Both the position numbers and the translations under genes were made by a program. Below the pieces are notes generated by a model. The model was not told the origin of the DNA. It did not search any database and worked only from the letters and a program-made list of their open reading frames with translations. Shown here piece by piece: positions 42,967 to 53,000 of a stretch of 64,000 nt of DNA (its first letter is position 1; every line of letters begins with the position of its first letter). The DNA lies in NCBI GenBank assembly GCA_964549275.1, contig CAZJUP010000001.1:186001-250000 (forward strand), given 5' to 3'. The stretch is from CAZJUP01 sp964549275. Its GTDB lineage: Bacteria > Fidelibacterota > Marinisomatia > Marinisomatales > TCS55.

Positions 42967-44148
42967 ATGATAAAAACTTATACAGAAGTACGGGATGATT
43001 TAATTCAGGGTGTGGTGGATAGTACAACTATCACCAATCTTAATCCCGGTTCTGTTATCCGTACAATACTGGAGACCATTGCCAAGGCATTTTCTGAGAC
43101 TTATAAACTGATTTACACAGTAACCAGAGCCGGCTTTATCCAGACAGCTCAAGGGAAGTGGCTGGATTTAAAGGTGAGAGAATTAGGCTTATTAAGAAAA
43201 CAGGGACAGAAAGCAACCGGATACATCACTTTTTACCGCAATGAACCAAAAGATGGGAACATCACCATTCCTGCCGGAACGATTGTAAAGACCGGTAAAA
43301 ACAGCAAAGGGCAAGAATACAGATTTAAAACAATAGAAGAAGTCATCTTGTCTGCCGGTGAGATAGAAGTCTTTACGCTAATGGAAGCGGAGCAAATTGG
43401 ATCAGTATACAATGTAGGCAAAGAGACCATTACAAAGGTAACCACCCACATTGCAGGTATCAATGGTGTCGTCAATAAGAATGTCAATATTGGAGCAGGT
43501 TCAAGGAGTTGGCAAGTGACGGTTGGTACGAACACAGAAACAGATGAAGATTTGCGAACCCGGGCAATATACCGTTGGGATCAATTGGGTGTAGGCGGTA
43601 CAGCGGATGCTTATCGAAGCTGGGCTCTACAAGTTGATGGAGTTAAATCTGTGCAAATTCTGGATGATTTCCCTTTTGGACCCGGCACGGTCGGGATGGT
43701 GATATCGGCGGAAAATGGTCTTCCAACGCCGGAGCTTCTAGAGCAGGTGCATGATGAAGTGAAAAAACGAAAACCCCTTACTGCTTCGGTTCATGTATTA
43801 AGTCCTAAAGTAAAATTGGTGGATATAGAACTTTCAGTAGAGCGATTCAGTTCTTTTGTGTTATCGGATGTGGAAGAAAGAGTCAGGCAGAAGCTGATGA
43901 ATATAAACTCAAAACTGATGATTGGTGAGCATCTGGTCTTATCACGAGTCGTGTCTGATATTATGCAGGTGGATGGAGTGTATTCAGTTGAAATCATAAA
44001 TCCCAAAGATACAGTGGGCGCTGCACCGGATGAAATCATCCAGATTGACACAGTTTTAGTAAACCAGACCGTCAAGGGACGAAGCTATCAAGACACAGAG
44101 ATTATCGAATATGCAAATGAAACAGTATTGGGAGTTGGATATGTTTGA
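42967..44148 (+). CDS. Baseplate J-like wedge protein (Mu gp47-like)
   Basis: 393 aa. Conserved blocks of the family: NLNPGSVIRTILETIAKAFS, AQGKWLDLKVRELGLLR, AGTIVKTGKNSKGQEYRFKT, then ETDEDLRTRAIYRWDQLGVG. Forms the wedge ring that connects hub to fibres and triggers sheath contraction. The next gene starts within its last eight bases. Confidence 0.9.
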   Translation: MIKTYTEVRDDLIQGVVDSTTITNLNPGSVIRTILETIAKAFSETYKLIYTVTRAGFIQTAQGKWLDLKVRELGLLRKQGQKATGYITFYRNEPKDGNITIPAGTIVKTGKNSKGQEYRFKTIEEVILSAGEIEVFTLMEAEQIGSVYNVGKETITKVTTHIAGINGVVNKNVNIGAGSRSWQVTVGTNTETDEDLRTRAIYRWDQLGVGGTADAYRSWALQVDGVKSVQILDDFPFGPGTVGMVISAENGLPTPELLEQVHDEVKKRKPLTASVHVLSPKVKLVDIELSVERFSSFVLSDVEERVRQKLMNINSKLMIGEHLVLSRVVSDIMQVDGVYSVEIINPKDTVGAAPDEIIQIDTVLVNQTVKGRSYQDTEIIEYANETVLGVGYV

Positions 44149-44893
44149 TTATCTCTGGTGGTTATTGCCGTCATTTATGAAGAAACATCAAGATGAGAAT
44201 TCCAATCTTCGTGGGATATTGAATTCGGTTGCCGATAGTTTCACTGATATAAAGATATCAATCTTAAAATCCCGACTAACCAAATTCTTTATCCCCACAG
44301 ATACAACGACAGATTTCTATGAGACGGATTATCCTTTCTTTCTTCAAGAGCACGCCAAGGATAAGAATCTTCCCCAGGTAGGACTTGATGAATTATTAAT
44401 TGATCCGCAGATGCGGACATTTTTAGGTACAAATGAGGGGATGAAGTATTACCTGGAGATGATGATCCCTGATATACGGGTGGATTTCATTTATGAGATT
44501 GCAGCCGATGACATGAAGTGGATTCTTTTTTCAAAAAGAGATAAGGATAGAGTTTCTTCATTTAATCGTTCTGTTCTGCTTTCTAAAGGGGATCAGGACC
44601 TCGAAGAGTTCGGTAACAACCGCAAAACACGGATTTATTCAAAAACAGATTTAAACAAACCGGAATTTCTGTTCTGGGTGAAGGTTTATAATCGGATAAA
44701 AGAAGATGGTACTTATACTGTTTATCCGGAAAGAATTATTGCAAAGATAGACCGGTTAAAACCGGCTCACGTAAAAGGATATCTGGTCTTTAACTACTTG
44801 GATGTTAAAGTTACCAACATATCTGAGGGGCAGGTTTTTATCGGTGAAACAGTAAATATCGAAGGAAATGCGGTGCAATCTGCAGCCGCATAA
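44141..44893 (+). CDS. Tail protein I-like (gpI/Mu gp48) with a half Ig-like domain
   Basis: 250 aa from ATG 44141 with GGAG six bases before; an upstream ATG at 44111 would sit deep in the J-like gene. The core (LWWLLPSFMKKHQDENSNLR, later VDFIYEIAADDMKWILF) fits tail protein I, which joins wedge to fibre. The last 25 residues, ISEGQVFIGETVNIEG and onward, look like the first two strands of an Ig-like domain cut off by the stop; the missing strands appear to start the next gene. Confidence 0.75.
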   Translation: MFDYLWWLLPSFMKKHQDENSNLRGILNSVADSFTDIKISILKSRLTKFFIPTDTTTDFYETDYPFFLQEHAKDKNLPQVGLDELLIDPQMRTFLGTNEGMKYYLEMMIPDIRVDFIYEIAADDMKWILFSKRDKDRVSSFNRSVLLSKGDQDLEEFGNNRKTRIYSKTDLNKPEFLFWVKVYNRIKEDGTYTVYPERIIAKIDRLKPAHVKGYLVFNYLDVKVTNISEGQVFIGETVNIEGNAVQSAAA

Positions 44894-44920
44894 TTAATCA
44901 GCTTGAAGGAGGAATAAACG

Positions 44921-45574
44921 ATGGCTGTCATTACATACGATACAAAGAAGGTGCATCTCTACGATGGAGTAAGCCTTATAGACAAAACAATCACACCGTC
45001 AAATGGTGCCTGGTCAAAAGCGGGCGTGGGTCTTATTGCCGGATCCCATGATGTGAAAGTCCAGGGAGAAGATAAAGCCGGTAACCTGTCGGGTTTCAGG
45101 ACCCTGCGTATTATAACCGGTTCGACGGTAAAACCTGTTGTGGATCTGCTGGACGACACCGGTGAAAGCGCCACAGATAATTACACCAATGATAATACAC
45201 CACGGCTGAAAGCATCCGTAGCTTTACCAGTGCCAACAGGTGCTGCTGCAGCTTCAGCCAATTCAGTGGATAAGATTGCATTGTGGAAATACGATACAAT
45301 TGCATTGGCTTACAAAGAGTATATGGTTACTGCCGCAGCTTTTAATGCTGTAGCAGCTACATTTACTCCGGGGACAGCATTGACAGATGGAGATCACAAA
45401 TTCAAGGCCAAGTGGCTGGATAAATTCGGCAGCTGGAGTGCATTGGGAAGTGAACTCATTATCACTATTGATACCCAAAGTCCAACGGCACCAACCATCA
45501 ACAATCTGGTTGAAGGTCAGGTGATTGTAGGAACCAGTGTAACAATTTCCGGGGATGTGTCTTTAGAAGCATAG
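44921..45574 (+). CDS. Ig-like tail fibre segment
   Basis: 217 aa with an ideal SD (AAGGAGG). Begins with the later strands of an Ig-like domain (KVHLYDGVSLIDKTITPSNG; HDVKVQGEDKAGNLSGFRTL), continues through a second full domain, and ends with the first strands of a third (NNLVEGQVIVGTSVTISGD). Such domains decorate phage fibres and bind carbohydrates or other proteins. Same frame as the upstream gene, with two TAA codons between. Confidence 0.7.
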   Translation: MAVITYDTKKVHLYDGVSLIDKTITPSNGAWSKAGVGLIAGSHDVKVQGEDKAGNLSGFRTLRIITGSTVKPVVDLLDDTGESATDNYTNDNTPRLKASVALPVPTGAAAASANSVDKIALWKYDTIALAYKEYMVTAAAFNAVAATFTPGTALTDGDHKFKAKWLDKFGSWSALGSELIITIDTQSPTAPTINNLVEGQVIVGTSVTISGDVSLEA

Positions 45575-45588
45575 GCTGAATTTAGCAA

Positions 45589-45840
45589 ATGATAGTCGAT
45601 GTGGTTAAAGTCCTGTATTACAAGATGCTCGGAAGTACGGCTAAACCGGACTCAGATACATTATTAGGTACAGATAAGTCGGTGGACACGGGTAATCACA
45701 GTATTACTTTGAGTCTGTCTCCGGGTACCTACAAGGTCTATACGGTAGCGGTTGATCGGGCTGGGAATAAATCCAAACCTTCCCAGCCCGTCACCTTTGA
45801 AATGAAAAGTGAGAGTCTTCCCCCTCCGAAATTCCTGTAG
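45589..45840 (+). CDS. Short Ig-like fibre segment
   Basis: 83 aa. It reads as the missing C-terminal half of the Ig-like domain that ends the previous gene (VVKVLYYKMLGSTAKP, then GTYKVYTVAVDRAGNKS). The frame differs from the previous gene and no good SD precedes the ATG. It may be expressed by coupling, by recoding, or be part of a broken gene. It is in the same frame as the two following ORFs. Confidence 0.5.
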   Translation: MIVDVVKVLYYKMLGSTAKPDSDTLLGTDKSVDTGNHSITLSLSPGTYKVYTVAVDRAGNKSKPSQPVTFEMKSESLPPPKFL

Positions 45841-45846
45841 TATTCT

Positions 45847-46386
45847 ATGAATCGCACGAAATATTATTCAGGAATGATTCCCTCTGTGGAAGATTTGGAG
45901 TTTGAACAAACTTCAAAGGAGACTGCTATTAAAAAAAGAGTAGCAGATTTTTTTTCTGATGGTGTTCTTACCGGACTTAAGGTAAGTATAGAATCTGAAG
46001 GAGTTTTCATCCAGCCTGGGGTCGCTTATACGGGAGGAGAGAGAATTCTGGTGACACAAGCTGCTCTGGTTTCCAGTTCAATCCAGAATGGGTATGTATT
46101 TATCAGATTTGTTCAAAATGAATCTGAACCGGAAAGCCACTTTATCACAGGAACAGCACATAACACCAGAATCAATGACGGGTTTATTTCGGGGATACAG
46201 ACAACTGATGTACTGGAAGAAAATGCACTCATGCTGGCGCAGATAGAGTCCGGTTTTGCCATAGATAAACGAACCTTTATTGAACTGAAGCTATCCAAAC
46301 CGGAAAGCATTCAATCTCCATCCAATCTTGTAGTCAATACCGGTTTTGAAACAGAAGTAAGCTATAACTCCAGTCTGGCAAGTTAA
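45847..46386 (+). CDS. Fibre protein, DUF4815/Mu-fibre-like start
   Basis: 179 aa. The start MNRTKYYSGMIPSVEDLEFE is a common pattern in fibre proteins of contractile phages. The end (SPSNLVVNTGFETEVSYNSS) looks like the first strand of an Fn3 domain. It lies six bases after a TAG stop of the previous ORF, in the same frame. Its own TAA stop is followed at once by the next ATG, again in frame. Confidence 0.65.
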   Translation: MNRTKYYSGMIPSVEDLEFEQTSKETAIKKRVADFFSDGVLTGLKVSIESEGVFIQPGVAYTGGERILVTQAALVSSSIQNGYVFIRFVQNESEPESHFITGTAHNTRINDGFISGIQTTDVLEENALMLAQIESGFAIDKRTFIELKLSKPESIQSPSNLVVNTGFETEVSYNSSLAS

Positions 46387-47034
46387 ATGGCATTGCTGAA
46401 TCAAGGAGTAACGGGTAACCTGACATGGATACGGTTGAACTGGGATCCATCACCTTCGCCATCAGTGGAATACTATCTGGTGGAGTTGATTCCGCTTGTT
46501 TATGATTCTATTTCCGGTTCAGATGTACCCAGATCGGAGATGAAAATCACAGCCAAAACAGAAAGGGATCTTTCCACCGGAGCTATTCCAACTGTCTATA
46601 CCTTTCACAATCTCCAACCCAATGTGAAATACCAGGCACAGGTGGCTGCTGTGGACAGGTTTAATAATATTTCTCCCGTAATATCAGCGGAGATTGTTTC
46701 CGGGGGAGTTTTTCCCGCATTGACTGTCGGTGACATTACTTTAAACCCGCTCCTCATTCATCTGAATGGTGTCTATGTGTCCTGGAGTGTAAATAGCAAC
46801 ATTCTGGATCTGATATCAAAATTCCAGGTGTTTACAGATAACCAACAATTTACAGATCTAACAAATGATAGATTGAAATATGAAGGATTGAGTACCACTT
46901 ATCAAATTCCCGCAGACAGTATGCTTTATGTAAAATTTAGAGCCATTGATTTAATCGGCAGACCTTCTCCGGTTTTATCTGATTCCATCGATGCCACTCC
47001 TACCACATCTACTTCCGACACAACTGTTATTTAA
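46387..47034 (+). CDS. Fn3-type fibre segment
   Basis: 215 aa, ATG directly after the previous TAA, no SD. Starts with the inner strands of an Fn3 domain (TWIRLNWDPSPSPSVEYYLV; YTFHNLQPNVKYQAQVAAVD), then a second Fn3-like domain. Ends with a Thr/Ser-rich tail. Last of the structural genes. Probably forms the receptor-binding part with the preceding segments. Confidence 0.6.
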   Translation: MALLNQGVTGNLTWIRLNWDPSPSPSVEYYLVELIPLVYDSISGSDVPRSEMKITAKTERDLSTGAIPTVYTFHNLQPNVKYQAQVAAVDRFNNISPVISAEIVSGGVFPALTVGDITLNPLLIHLNGVYVSWSVNSNILDLISKFQVFTDNQQFTDLTNDRLKYEGLSTTYQIPADSMLYVKFRAIDLIGRPSPVLSDSIDATPTTSTSDTTVI

Positions 47035-47201
47035 AGCAATTCAAGTTTACTAATCCTCGCAGAGTATCACCTCTGTAACTGTTAATATTTAACGATTTAA
47101 CACAGAATTGAGTGGATTCTGTGAGAACCTGAGCTGAAGTTCGATACGAGACATCGATAAAGATTCCGTAAGAACAAAAAACACACATAAAGGAACAGCT
47201 C
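47035..47201. other. Gap between tail and modification genes
   Basis: No ORF. It contains CACAGAAT (47101-47108) with its complement ATTCTGTG (47116-47123) around a 7-nt loop, a stable hairpin without T-run. A promoter for the amidoligase group is expected here but I see no convincing boxes. AAAGGA serves the next gene. Confidence 0.5.
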
Positions 47202-48080
47202 ATGGATTTAAAAGACATAAGGTTCGGTGTAGAGATAGAGACAGTAAAACGAACCCGAAAACAGGTGGCATCAGCTATTCAATCGATTGTCGGTGGTACT
47301 GTATATCATGCGGGATCGCCAACCTGTTTTGATCCCTATCATGTAACAGCAGAAGACGGTAGAGTGTGGAAAGTGATGGCGGATGCATCACTCACTAATA
47401 CTCCCAAAAGACTGCAGGCGGAAATCGTTTCTCCCATCCTCACCTATGAAGATATCCCAACGATACAAAAGATCGTAAGACAGGTAAGAACCGGTACTGG
47501 AGCAAAGATCAACAAACAATGCGGAGTCCATATTCATGTGGATGCGGCGGCATTTACTCCAAAGGGACTGGGCAATCTCATTAAAATAGTGAATAAGCAG
47601 GAAGATTTGATTGTAGAGGCGTTGGGAGTCAACCACTCAAGATTGGTTCGATACGCTAAAAAAGTGAAGCAGGATTTAGTAAATCAAATCGTAAGACGCA
47701 GACCTCAAACGATAGAGCATTTAAATAGGCTTTGGTATGGATACAGAAATCACCATCCTTCCCATTTTGACTCCACACGGTATCATGGATTAAATCTTCA
47801 CAATGTATGGTATCGGGGAACGGTTGAGTTTCGATATTTTGAAGGAACGCTTCACGCAGGCAAGATAAAATCTTACATCCAGTTTTGTTTAGCATTATCA
47901 GCCAAAGCAATAAACGCCAAAGGTGCTTCAGCTAAAAAGAGAAATTTAAACAACCAAAGCAGTAAATATGATTTTAGGGTGTTTCTGCTATCACTGGGAC
48001 TGATTGGAAAAGAGTATAAAACAGCCAGATATCATCTGCTTTCAAACTTACAAGGAGATATAGCATGGAAAACCAATTAA
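47202..48080 (+). CDS. Amidoligase-like (COOH-NH2 ligase) enzyme
   Basis: 292 aa. The first strand RFGVEIET is the amidoligase signature, followed by blocks RLQAEIVSPILTYEDIPTIQ, CGVHIHVDAAAFT and HGLNLHNVWYRGTVEFRYFE. This matches the glutamine-synthetase-like amidoligase family (PF12224). These ATP-dependent enzymes join an amino group to a carboxyl group, making amide bonds on peptides or metabolites. It leads a five-gene group with a glutamine amidotransferase and a GGCT-like protein, as in predicted peptide-modification clusters in phages. Substrate unknown. Confidence 0.85.
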   Translation: MDLKDIRFGVEIETVKRTRKQVASAIQSIVGGTVYHAGSPTCFDPYHVTAEDGRVWKVMADASLTNTPKRLQAEIVSPILTYEDIPTIQKIVRQVRTGTGAKINKQCGVHIHVDAAAFTPKGLGNLIKIVNKQEDLIVEALGVNHSRLVRYAKKVKQDLVNQIVRRRPQTIEHLNRLWYGYRNHHPSHFDSTRYHGLNLHNVWYRGTVEFRYFEGTLHAGKIKSYIQFCLALSAKAINAKGASAKKRNLNNQSSKYDFRVFLLSLGLIGKEYKTARYHLLSNLQGDIAWKTN

Positions 48081-48364
48081 CAAATGAGAATAAAATGAAA
48101 CTATTACTTAGAAATATGGAATCCTACGAAGGAGATGCCATAGAAATCATAAAGCAGATGATGGGATCAGCCATGTTTGCCGATAACAAATCAATTAGAG
48201 AATACATGGATATGGTCATGAAAAATGCCAAGGTGCATCATGATCTGGAATTAAACATCCATGGAGACACAGATGAAGACTTGGCAAGATGCCTTGTTTT
48301 TCAAATTGTGGAACATGGCATGGGAATATTATTGGATGAAAACGGCAATGGAGAATCCAAATGA
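48065..48364 (+). CDS. Small helical protein in amidoligase cluster
   Basis: 99 aa, AGGAG before the ATG, overlapping the amidoligase gene by 16 bases. Helical, acidic C-terminus, with a QIVEHGMGILLDENG segment. No family recognised. It could be the substrate or a carrier peptide for the modifying enzymes; that is speculation from position. Confidence 0.6.
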   Translation: MENQLTNENKMKLLLRNMESYEGDAIEIIKQMMGSAMFADNKSIREYMDMVMKNAKVHHDLELNIHGDTDEDLARCLVFQIVEHGMGILLDENGNGESK

Positions 48365-48579
48365 AGCAGACAGCACCCATCGTAATTAATGATCCATGTA
48401 TCCGGTGTGGAAAGCCGATTCGGGCAGACTATGAGGGCTTCTGCATGGATTGTAGTGACAGCCTCGGGATAAGTGAATTGAATAATCATGGTGAGCCAAA
48501 TGAAAGAGAACTGAAAATAATCGAAAAATACAGGAGTAAAAAAGATGTGCGGACTAGCAGGAATAATCCTCGGAAATAA
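48361..48579 (+). CDS. Small zinc-ribbon protein
   Basis: 72 aa, four-base overlap with its neighbour. CIRCGKPIRADYEGFCMDC forms a four-cysteine zinc ribbon near residues 13-31, followed by a charged tail. Overlaps the amidotransferase gene by 35 bases. Possibly a regulatory or carrier protein of the cluster. Confidence 0.6.
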   Translation: MKQTAPIVINDPCIRCGKPIRADYEGFCMDCSDSLGISELNNHGEPNERELKIIEKYRSKKDVRTSRNNPRK

Positions 48580-49330
48580 ATTTAGATCCGAAGATGATTT
48601 TGAATGGATAAAAGAATCCATGACTTCACTTCTTATCAGAAGTCAGGCTCGTGGTCCCCATGCTACAGGAATAGCTGTTATCCGTAGAGATGGCTCATAC
48701 CAATTACTTAAACGACCTATACCAGCTGAAGAGTTTGTGGAAACAGAAGAATATGAAGATGTAATGGCGGAGATTGATAGTGAGGTCACAATTATTATGG
48801 GACACACAAGATATAGAACGATTGGTACAGAAAAGAAATCTGAAAACAACCATCCGATTCGTGCAGGTAAAATAATCGGCACCCATAACGGAACTATCTA
48901 TAATGCGCCACACATCGCCAAGATGTACGGTTTAAATCGTTTTGCCGATGTGGATAGCGAAGTCTTATTTAGAGTGGCAAATAAGTTTAGAAATCCGATT
49001 CATTTTAAATCAAAACTCAAAAACTTCAGGGGGCAAATGACGGCTGTGATGGTGAATCTAAATAGACCGGAAAAGATACGGATCTATAAAGGGAATAAAC
49101 CTTTTGCGATGAAATGGTTTGATGAATTGGATATTATGATTTATGCATCAAACGGAGCTTACTTTGAATCGGTGGAAAATGAAAATTATACCACCCACGA
49201 TTACAGATTTAAACCCAATAGAACCATCCAGTTTAACACAGAAAAAGAACTCAAAATGAAAGTGTCAAATTTCATATTTATACCGGAGGTAAGAAAGAAA
49301 TGCAAAGAGTATTCGTTTACGGAACATTAA
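48545..49330 (+). CDS. Class II glutamine amidotransferase
   Basis: 261 aa, SD AGGAG. MCGLAG at the N-terminus supplies the Cys2 nucleophile after Met removal. Further family motifs: GHTRYRTIGTEKKSENNHPI (glutamine binding), IGTHNGTIYN, and DVDSEVLF. The enzyme releases ammonia from glutamine. Its usual synthetase domain is absent, so it probably supplies ammonia, or works in reverse as an amidase, for the amidoligase system. Overlaps the next gene by 31 bases. Confidence 0.85.
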   Translation: MCGLAGIILGNKFRSEDDFEWIKESMTSLLIRSQARGPHATGIAVIRRDGSYQLLKRPIPAEEFVETEEYEDVMAEIDSEVTIIMGHTRYRTIGTEKKSENNHPIRAGKIIGTHNGTIYNAPHIAKMYGLNRFADVDSEVLFRVANKFRNPIHFKSKLKNFRGQMTAVMVNLNRPEKIRIYKGNKPFAMKWFDELDIMIYASNGAYFESVENENYTTHDYRFKPNRTIQFNTEKELKMKVSNFIFIPEVRKKCKEYSFTEH

Positions 49331-49674
49331 AAAAGGGAAAAGGAAATCACGGCCGGATTTTCTCTGGTTATGATATCAAAATAACTCCAGCATGGACTTA
49401 TGGTAAACTCTATGATTTGGGATGGTATCCGGCATTAACACAAGGGAATAATAAAGTTTATGGTGAACTCATTGAATTTGATGATCCGGAGATCCTTATG
49501 AAGATAGACATGTTGGAAGGTTATAGCGGGAAAGAATCTTCATTTAACTTCTATGAACGCCGGGAAATACAGGTGTTTTCTGACAAAGAAGAATTCACCG
49601 CATGGGCATATTTTTTAAGAAAGTACAAAATAATCGATGCTGATGGTGAGTTAATCACCTCTGGAATTTGGTAA
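49300..49674 (+). CDS. Gamma-glutamylcyclotransferase-like (AIG2) protein
   Basis: 124 aa, SD GGAGG inside the end of the amidotransferase gene. VFVYGTLKKGKGNHGRIF at the start and IDMLEGYSG further on (catalytic Glu) mark the GGCT/AIG2 fold. These enzymes remove or rearrange gamma-glutamyl groups by cyclisation. Last gene of the cluster; could trim or recycle gamma-glutamyl tags made by the amidoligase. Confidence 0.85.
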   Translation: MQRVFVYGTLKKGKGNHGRIFSGYDIKITPAWTYGKLYDLGWYPALTQGNNKVYGELIEFDDPEILMKIDMLEGYSGKESSFNFYERREIQVFSDKEEFTAWAYFLRKYKIIDADGELITSGIW

Positions 49675-49857
49675 AAATATAGATAGTTATCGCAGATAAA
49701 AGGGTTAAATCATAATTAGCAGGTTGTTAATTACGATCCTCAAGTAATATATTACTGGGCGGTTTTACGCTTTGACTTGGCTATTTGGTATTTAATTATC
49801 TCAAGGAGGGATTCATTCTCATCATAATAAAAATGAAAAAAATCAAGGAGAGAAATA
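49675..49857. other. Intergenic region before the defence island
   Basis: 183 bp without a gene. TTGACT at about 49774 is followed by an AT-rich segment that might contain a -10 box, but spacing is uncertain. No terminator or clear attachment site seen. AAGGAG precedes the HTH gene. Confidence 0.4.
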
Positions 49858-50049
49858 ATGGTAAATGATCGCTGGCTATCAGTTGATGAAATAGCCGCAT
49901 ACCTTGGAATAAAAAGGGAAACAATCTATAAATGGCTCGCAGAAAAAAATATGCCAGCACATAAGCTGGGGAAACTTTGGAAATTCCGTAAAGATGAAGT
50001 GGATGCTTGGCTTCGTTCAGGTGAGGCGGATAGTCGAAAGAAGAAATAA
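49858..50049 (+). CDS. Excisionase/MerR-type HTH protein
   Basis: 63 aa, SD AAGGAG. Almost all of it is an HTH_17 domain: WLSVDEIAAYLGIKRETIYK, then KLGKLWKFRKDEVDAWL. Such small proteins are found at the head of defence operons as regulators and in mobile elements as excision factors. Two bases separate its stop from the next ATG, so it is co-transcribed with the helicase gene. Confidence 0.8.
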   Translation: MVNDRWLSVDEIAAYLGIKRETIYKWLAEKNMPAHKLGKLWKFRKDEVDAWLRSGEADSRKKK

Positions 50050-50051
50050 GT

Positions 50052-53000
50052 ATGAAATCTGTCTTCAATATACATGAATCAATTGTTAATGATTATAAGT
50101 CCTACGTTAATAGTTTTATTCAAATCAAGAATGATGATATAAGAGAAATTGTCGAGTCGGAGATTGATTTTGGTAGATTATGGCCTGAAGCTCTCATCCG
50201 ATTTAACCCATCCTTTGAACAAGGCGAGTCCATTCAAAAATTAGTTAGCCAAAACATTCTCCACCCTGAATTAAGAAATGTATTTTCCGGATATGATAAC
50301 TTATATAAACACCAAGTTGATGCAATAAAGGTTGGGACAGATAATCAGGATTTTATTGTAACATCAGGGACAGGCTCTGGCAAGTCACTAATCTTTATTG
50401 GAACTATTTATGATTATTTATTCAAATCAAACACGGGAGGAAATCCTGGGATAAAAGCTATTATTGTGTATCCGATGAATGCTCTTATTAACTCACAAAC
50501 TGAAGAATTAAACGGTTACCGGGATAACTATGAAAAATCAACTGGGAAACCATTTCCGATCAAATATGCTCAATACACAGGGCAGGAAAAACAAGATGTT
50601 CGAGAAAAAATTAGGGAGGATCTGCCAGATATAATCCTGACAAATTATATGATGTTGGAGCTCATCCTAACACGTATTCAAGAAAAAAGTATTCGGGATT
50701 CTATTTATAGTTCACTTCAATACCTTGTGTTCGATGAATTACATACTTACCGAGGGAGGCAAGGGTCAGATGTAGCACTCTTGATTAGACGGATCAAGGC
50801 AAAATCAAAAAATGATATCAATTGTATTGGGACATCGGCTACAATGGTTTCTGGAGGTACATTAAAGGAGCAAAGAGAGAAGGTAGCTGAAGTAGCAACA
50901 ACATTGTTTGGCTCAAATTTTACGGAGCAGCAAATTGTAAATGAATCACTTGCCAGATCTATTGGTACTGATGGGGGAATCCCTACAAAATCAGAGATTA
51001 TCACAAGTATTCAGTCCAAAATAAACAAGCAGGGGACAGAAGATGAATTGAATAGTTTCCCATTAGCTGTTTGGTTGGAAAACAGAATTGCTCTTGATGA
51101 AAAAGAAGGAATATTGGTAAGAAATAAACCTGTATCCTTTTCCGAGATTGCTAAAATATTATCCGATGAGTCAGGCATTGAGATCAATCGATGTTCCGAA
51201 CAATTATCTCTACTATTAGAATGGATCACAACAGTAAATATTACTGCTGAAAGACCGTATTTACCTTTTAAACTGCATCAATTTATCTCGCAAACAGGTT
51301 CAGTATACATTACACTTGATTATGAGAAAATCACATTAGAAGCTGGTGCATACACCAGTAAGGATGGAGAGAAAAAACCCCTATTCCCAATCGTATTCAG
51401 TCGGACATCCGGGCAAGAATTTATATGTGTAATAAAAGATAAGGAATCTAACACTTTACAACCAAGGGAGTTTAGAGAGCGAGCTGACGACAATGAAGAT
51501 TTAACAGCTGGTTATATCATACCTGCCCTTGATGTATGGGATCCATCGAATGATATTGAAAAGCTACCTGACGCCTGGATCAAGCATAATGCCCAGAGAC
51601 AAATAAATGTCATTCCCAAATACAAAGATCGTGTACCATCATATATTTCTTATGATGAGTATGGAAATTATTCTAATGGAAATGAATACGAAAATAAAGG
51701 CTGGTTCATGCCAGTTAAATTATTATTCGACCCATCCAGTGGGACAGAATATGATTCTAAAACGGGCGAAGGAACTAAACTGACAAAATTGGGAAGTGAA
51801 GGGCGTAGTACATCCACTACAATATCAACATTTACGATTCTAAAGCATCTTGGCGAAAATGGATATGAATATCCGGATCAAAAGGTATTGAGTTTTACGG
51901 ATAATCGGCAGGATGCAGCACTTCAAGCAGGGCATTTCAATGATTTTATGCGGGTTGTTCACATAAGAAGTGGAATCTATAAAGCTTTAGAAAATAACAG
52001 TGATCATCAATTAGATCATTCAACATTAAGCCATCAAATGTTTAAGGCATTGAACCTTCAACAAGTAGATTTCGCAACTTCTCCATCAGAATTCCCTGGT
52101 CCGCAGAGAGAAAATGAAGAAGCCTTGAAGCACTATTTGACCTACAGAGCTTTGTATGATTTACGAAGAGGCTGGCGTGTAATTTTGCCTAATCTTGAGC
52201 AATGTGCGTTACTTGAAATTAGTTATAAACATATAGATGAGAATTGTTCTCTCGATAAACAATGGCAATCGATTACTTATTTTAATCAGATGTCCGTTGA
52301 GGATCGAAAAGATATAGTGTTCCAAGTATTAGACTATTTTAGACGGTCGTACTCTATCTTTAGTGAAGAATATCTTACCGCAGATCAGATAGGTAAAAAA
52401 CGAAAAGTTATTAATGAAAGATTGAAGCCTGCGTGGAAATTCGATGAGAAAGAGCGAATTCAAGAACCATACTTCTTATACTATGAAACCATAAGATCCC
52501 GCTCAAAAATGTATAAAGCGAGTATCGGGTATGGTAGCGGATTAGGGAAATACTTAAGGTCAGAATTGAAAAGGTTTGCAGATCATAAAATCAAAACAGA
52601 TGAGTATGTAGATGTCATAAGTAAGTTGTTAGATCTCATGGTTCGAGCCGGCTGGTTAAAATCGTTCCCTGCCCAAAATAGGGATGGAAAAGAATCCAAA
52701 ATTTATCAATTACTCATAGATGCCATCATCTGGAAGCTTGGTGACGGTAAGAATATTATACCAGATCGTGTTAAAAATAAATCCTATAAAATTGTACGGC
52801 AGATCCCCAATAGCTATTTTCAACAAGTATATAAAACAGATTTTGGAAAACTAAAAAATTACATAGGTCGGGAACATACCGGTCAGATAGACAACGATGA
52901 CCGAATAGACCGTGAGGATAAATTTCGGAGCGGAGACATTAGTGCTCTGTATTGTTCCCCTACGATGGAACTCGGAATAGACATTTCTACCTTAAATGTT

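Noticed and set aside
44921..47034. Alternative genetic code with reassigned stop codons to explain split fibre ORFs
   Set aside because: The stops involved include both TAG and TAA, and both, as well as TGA, end many intact genes in this window.
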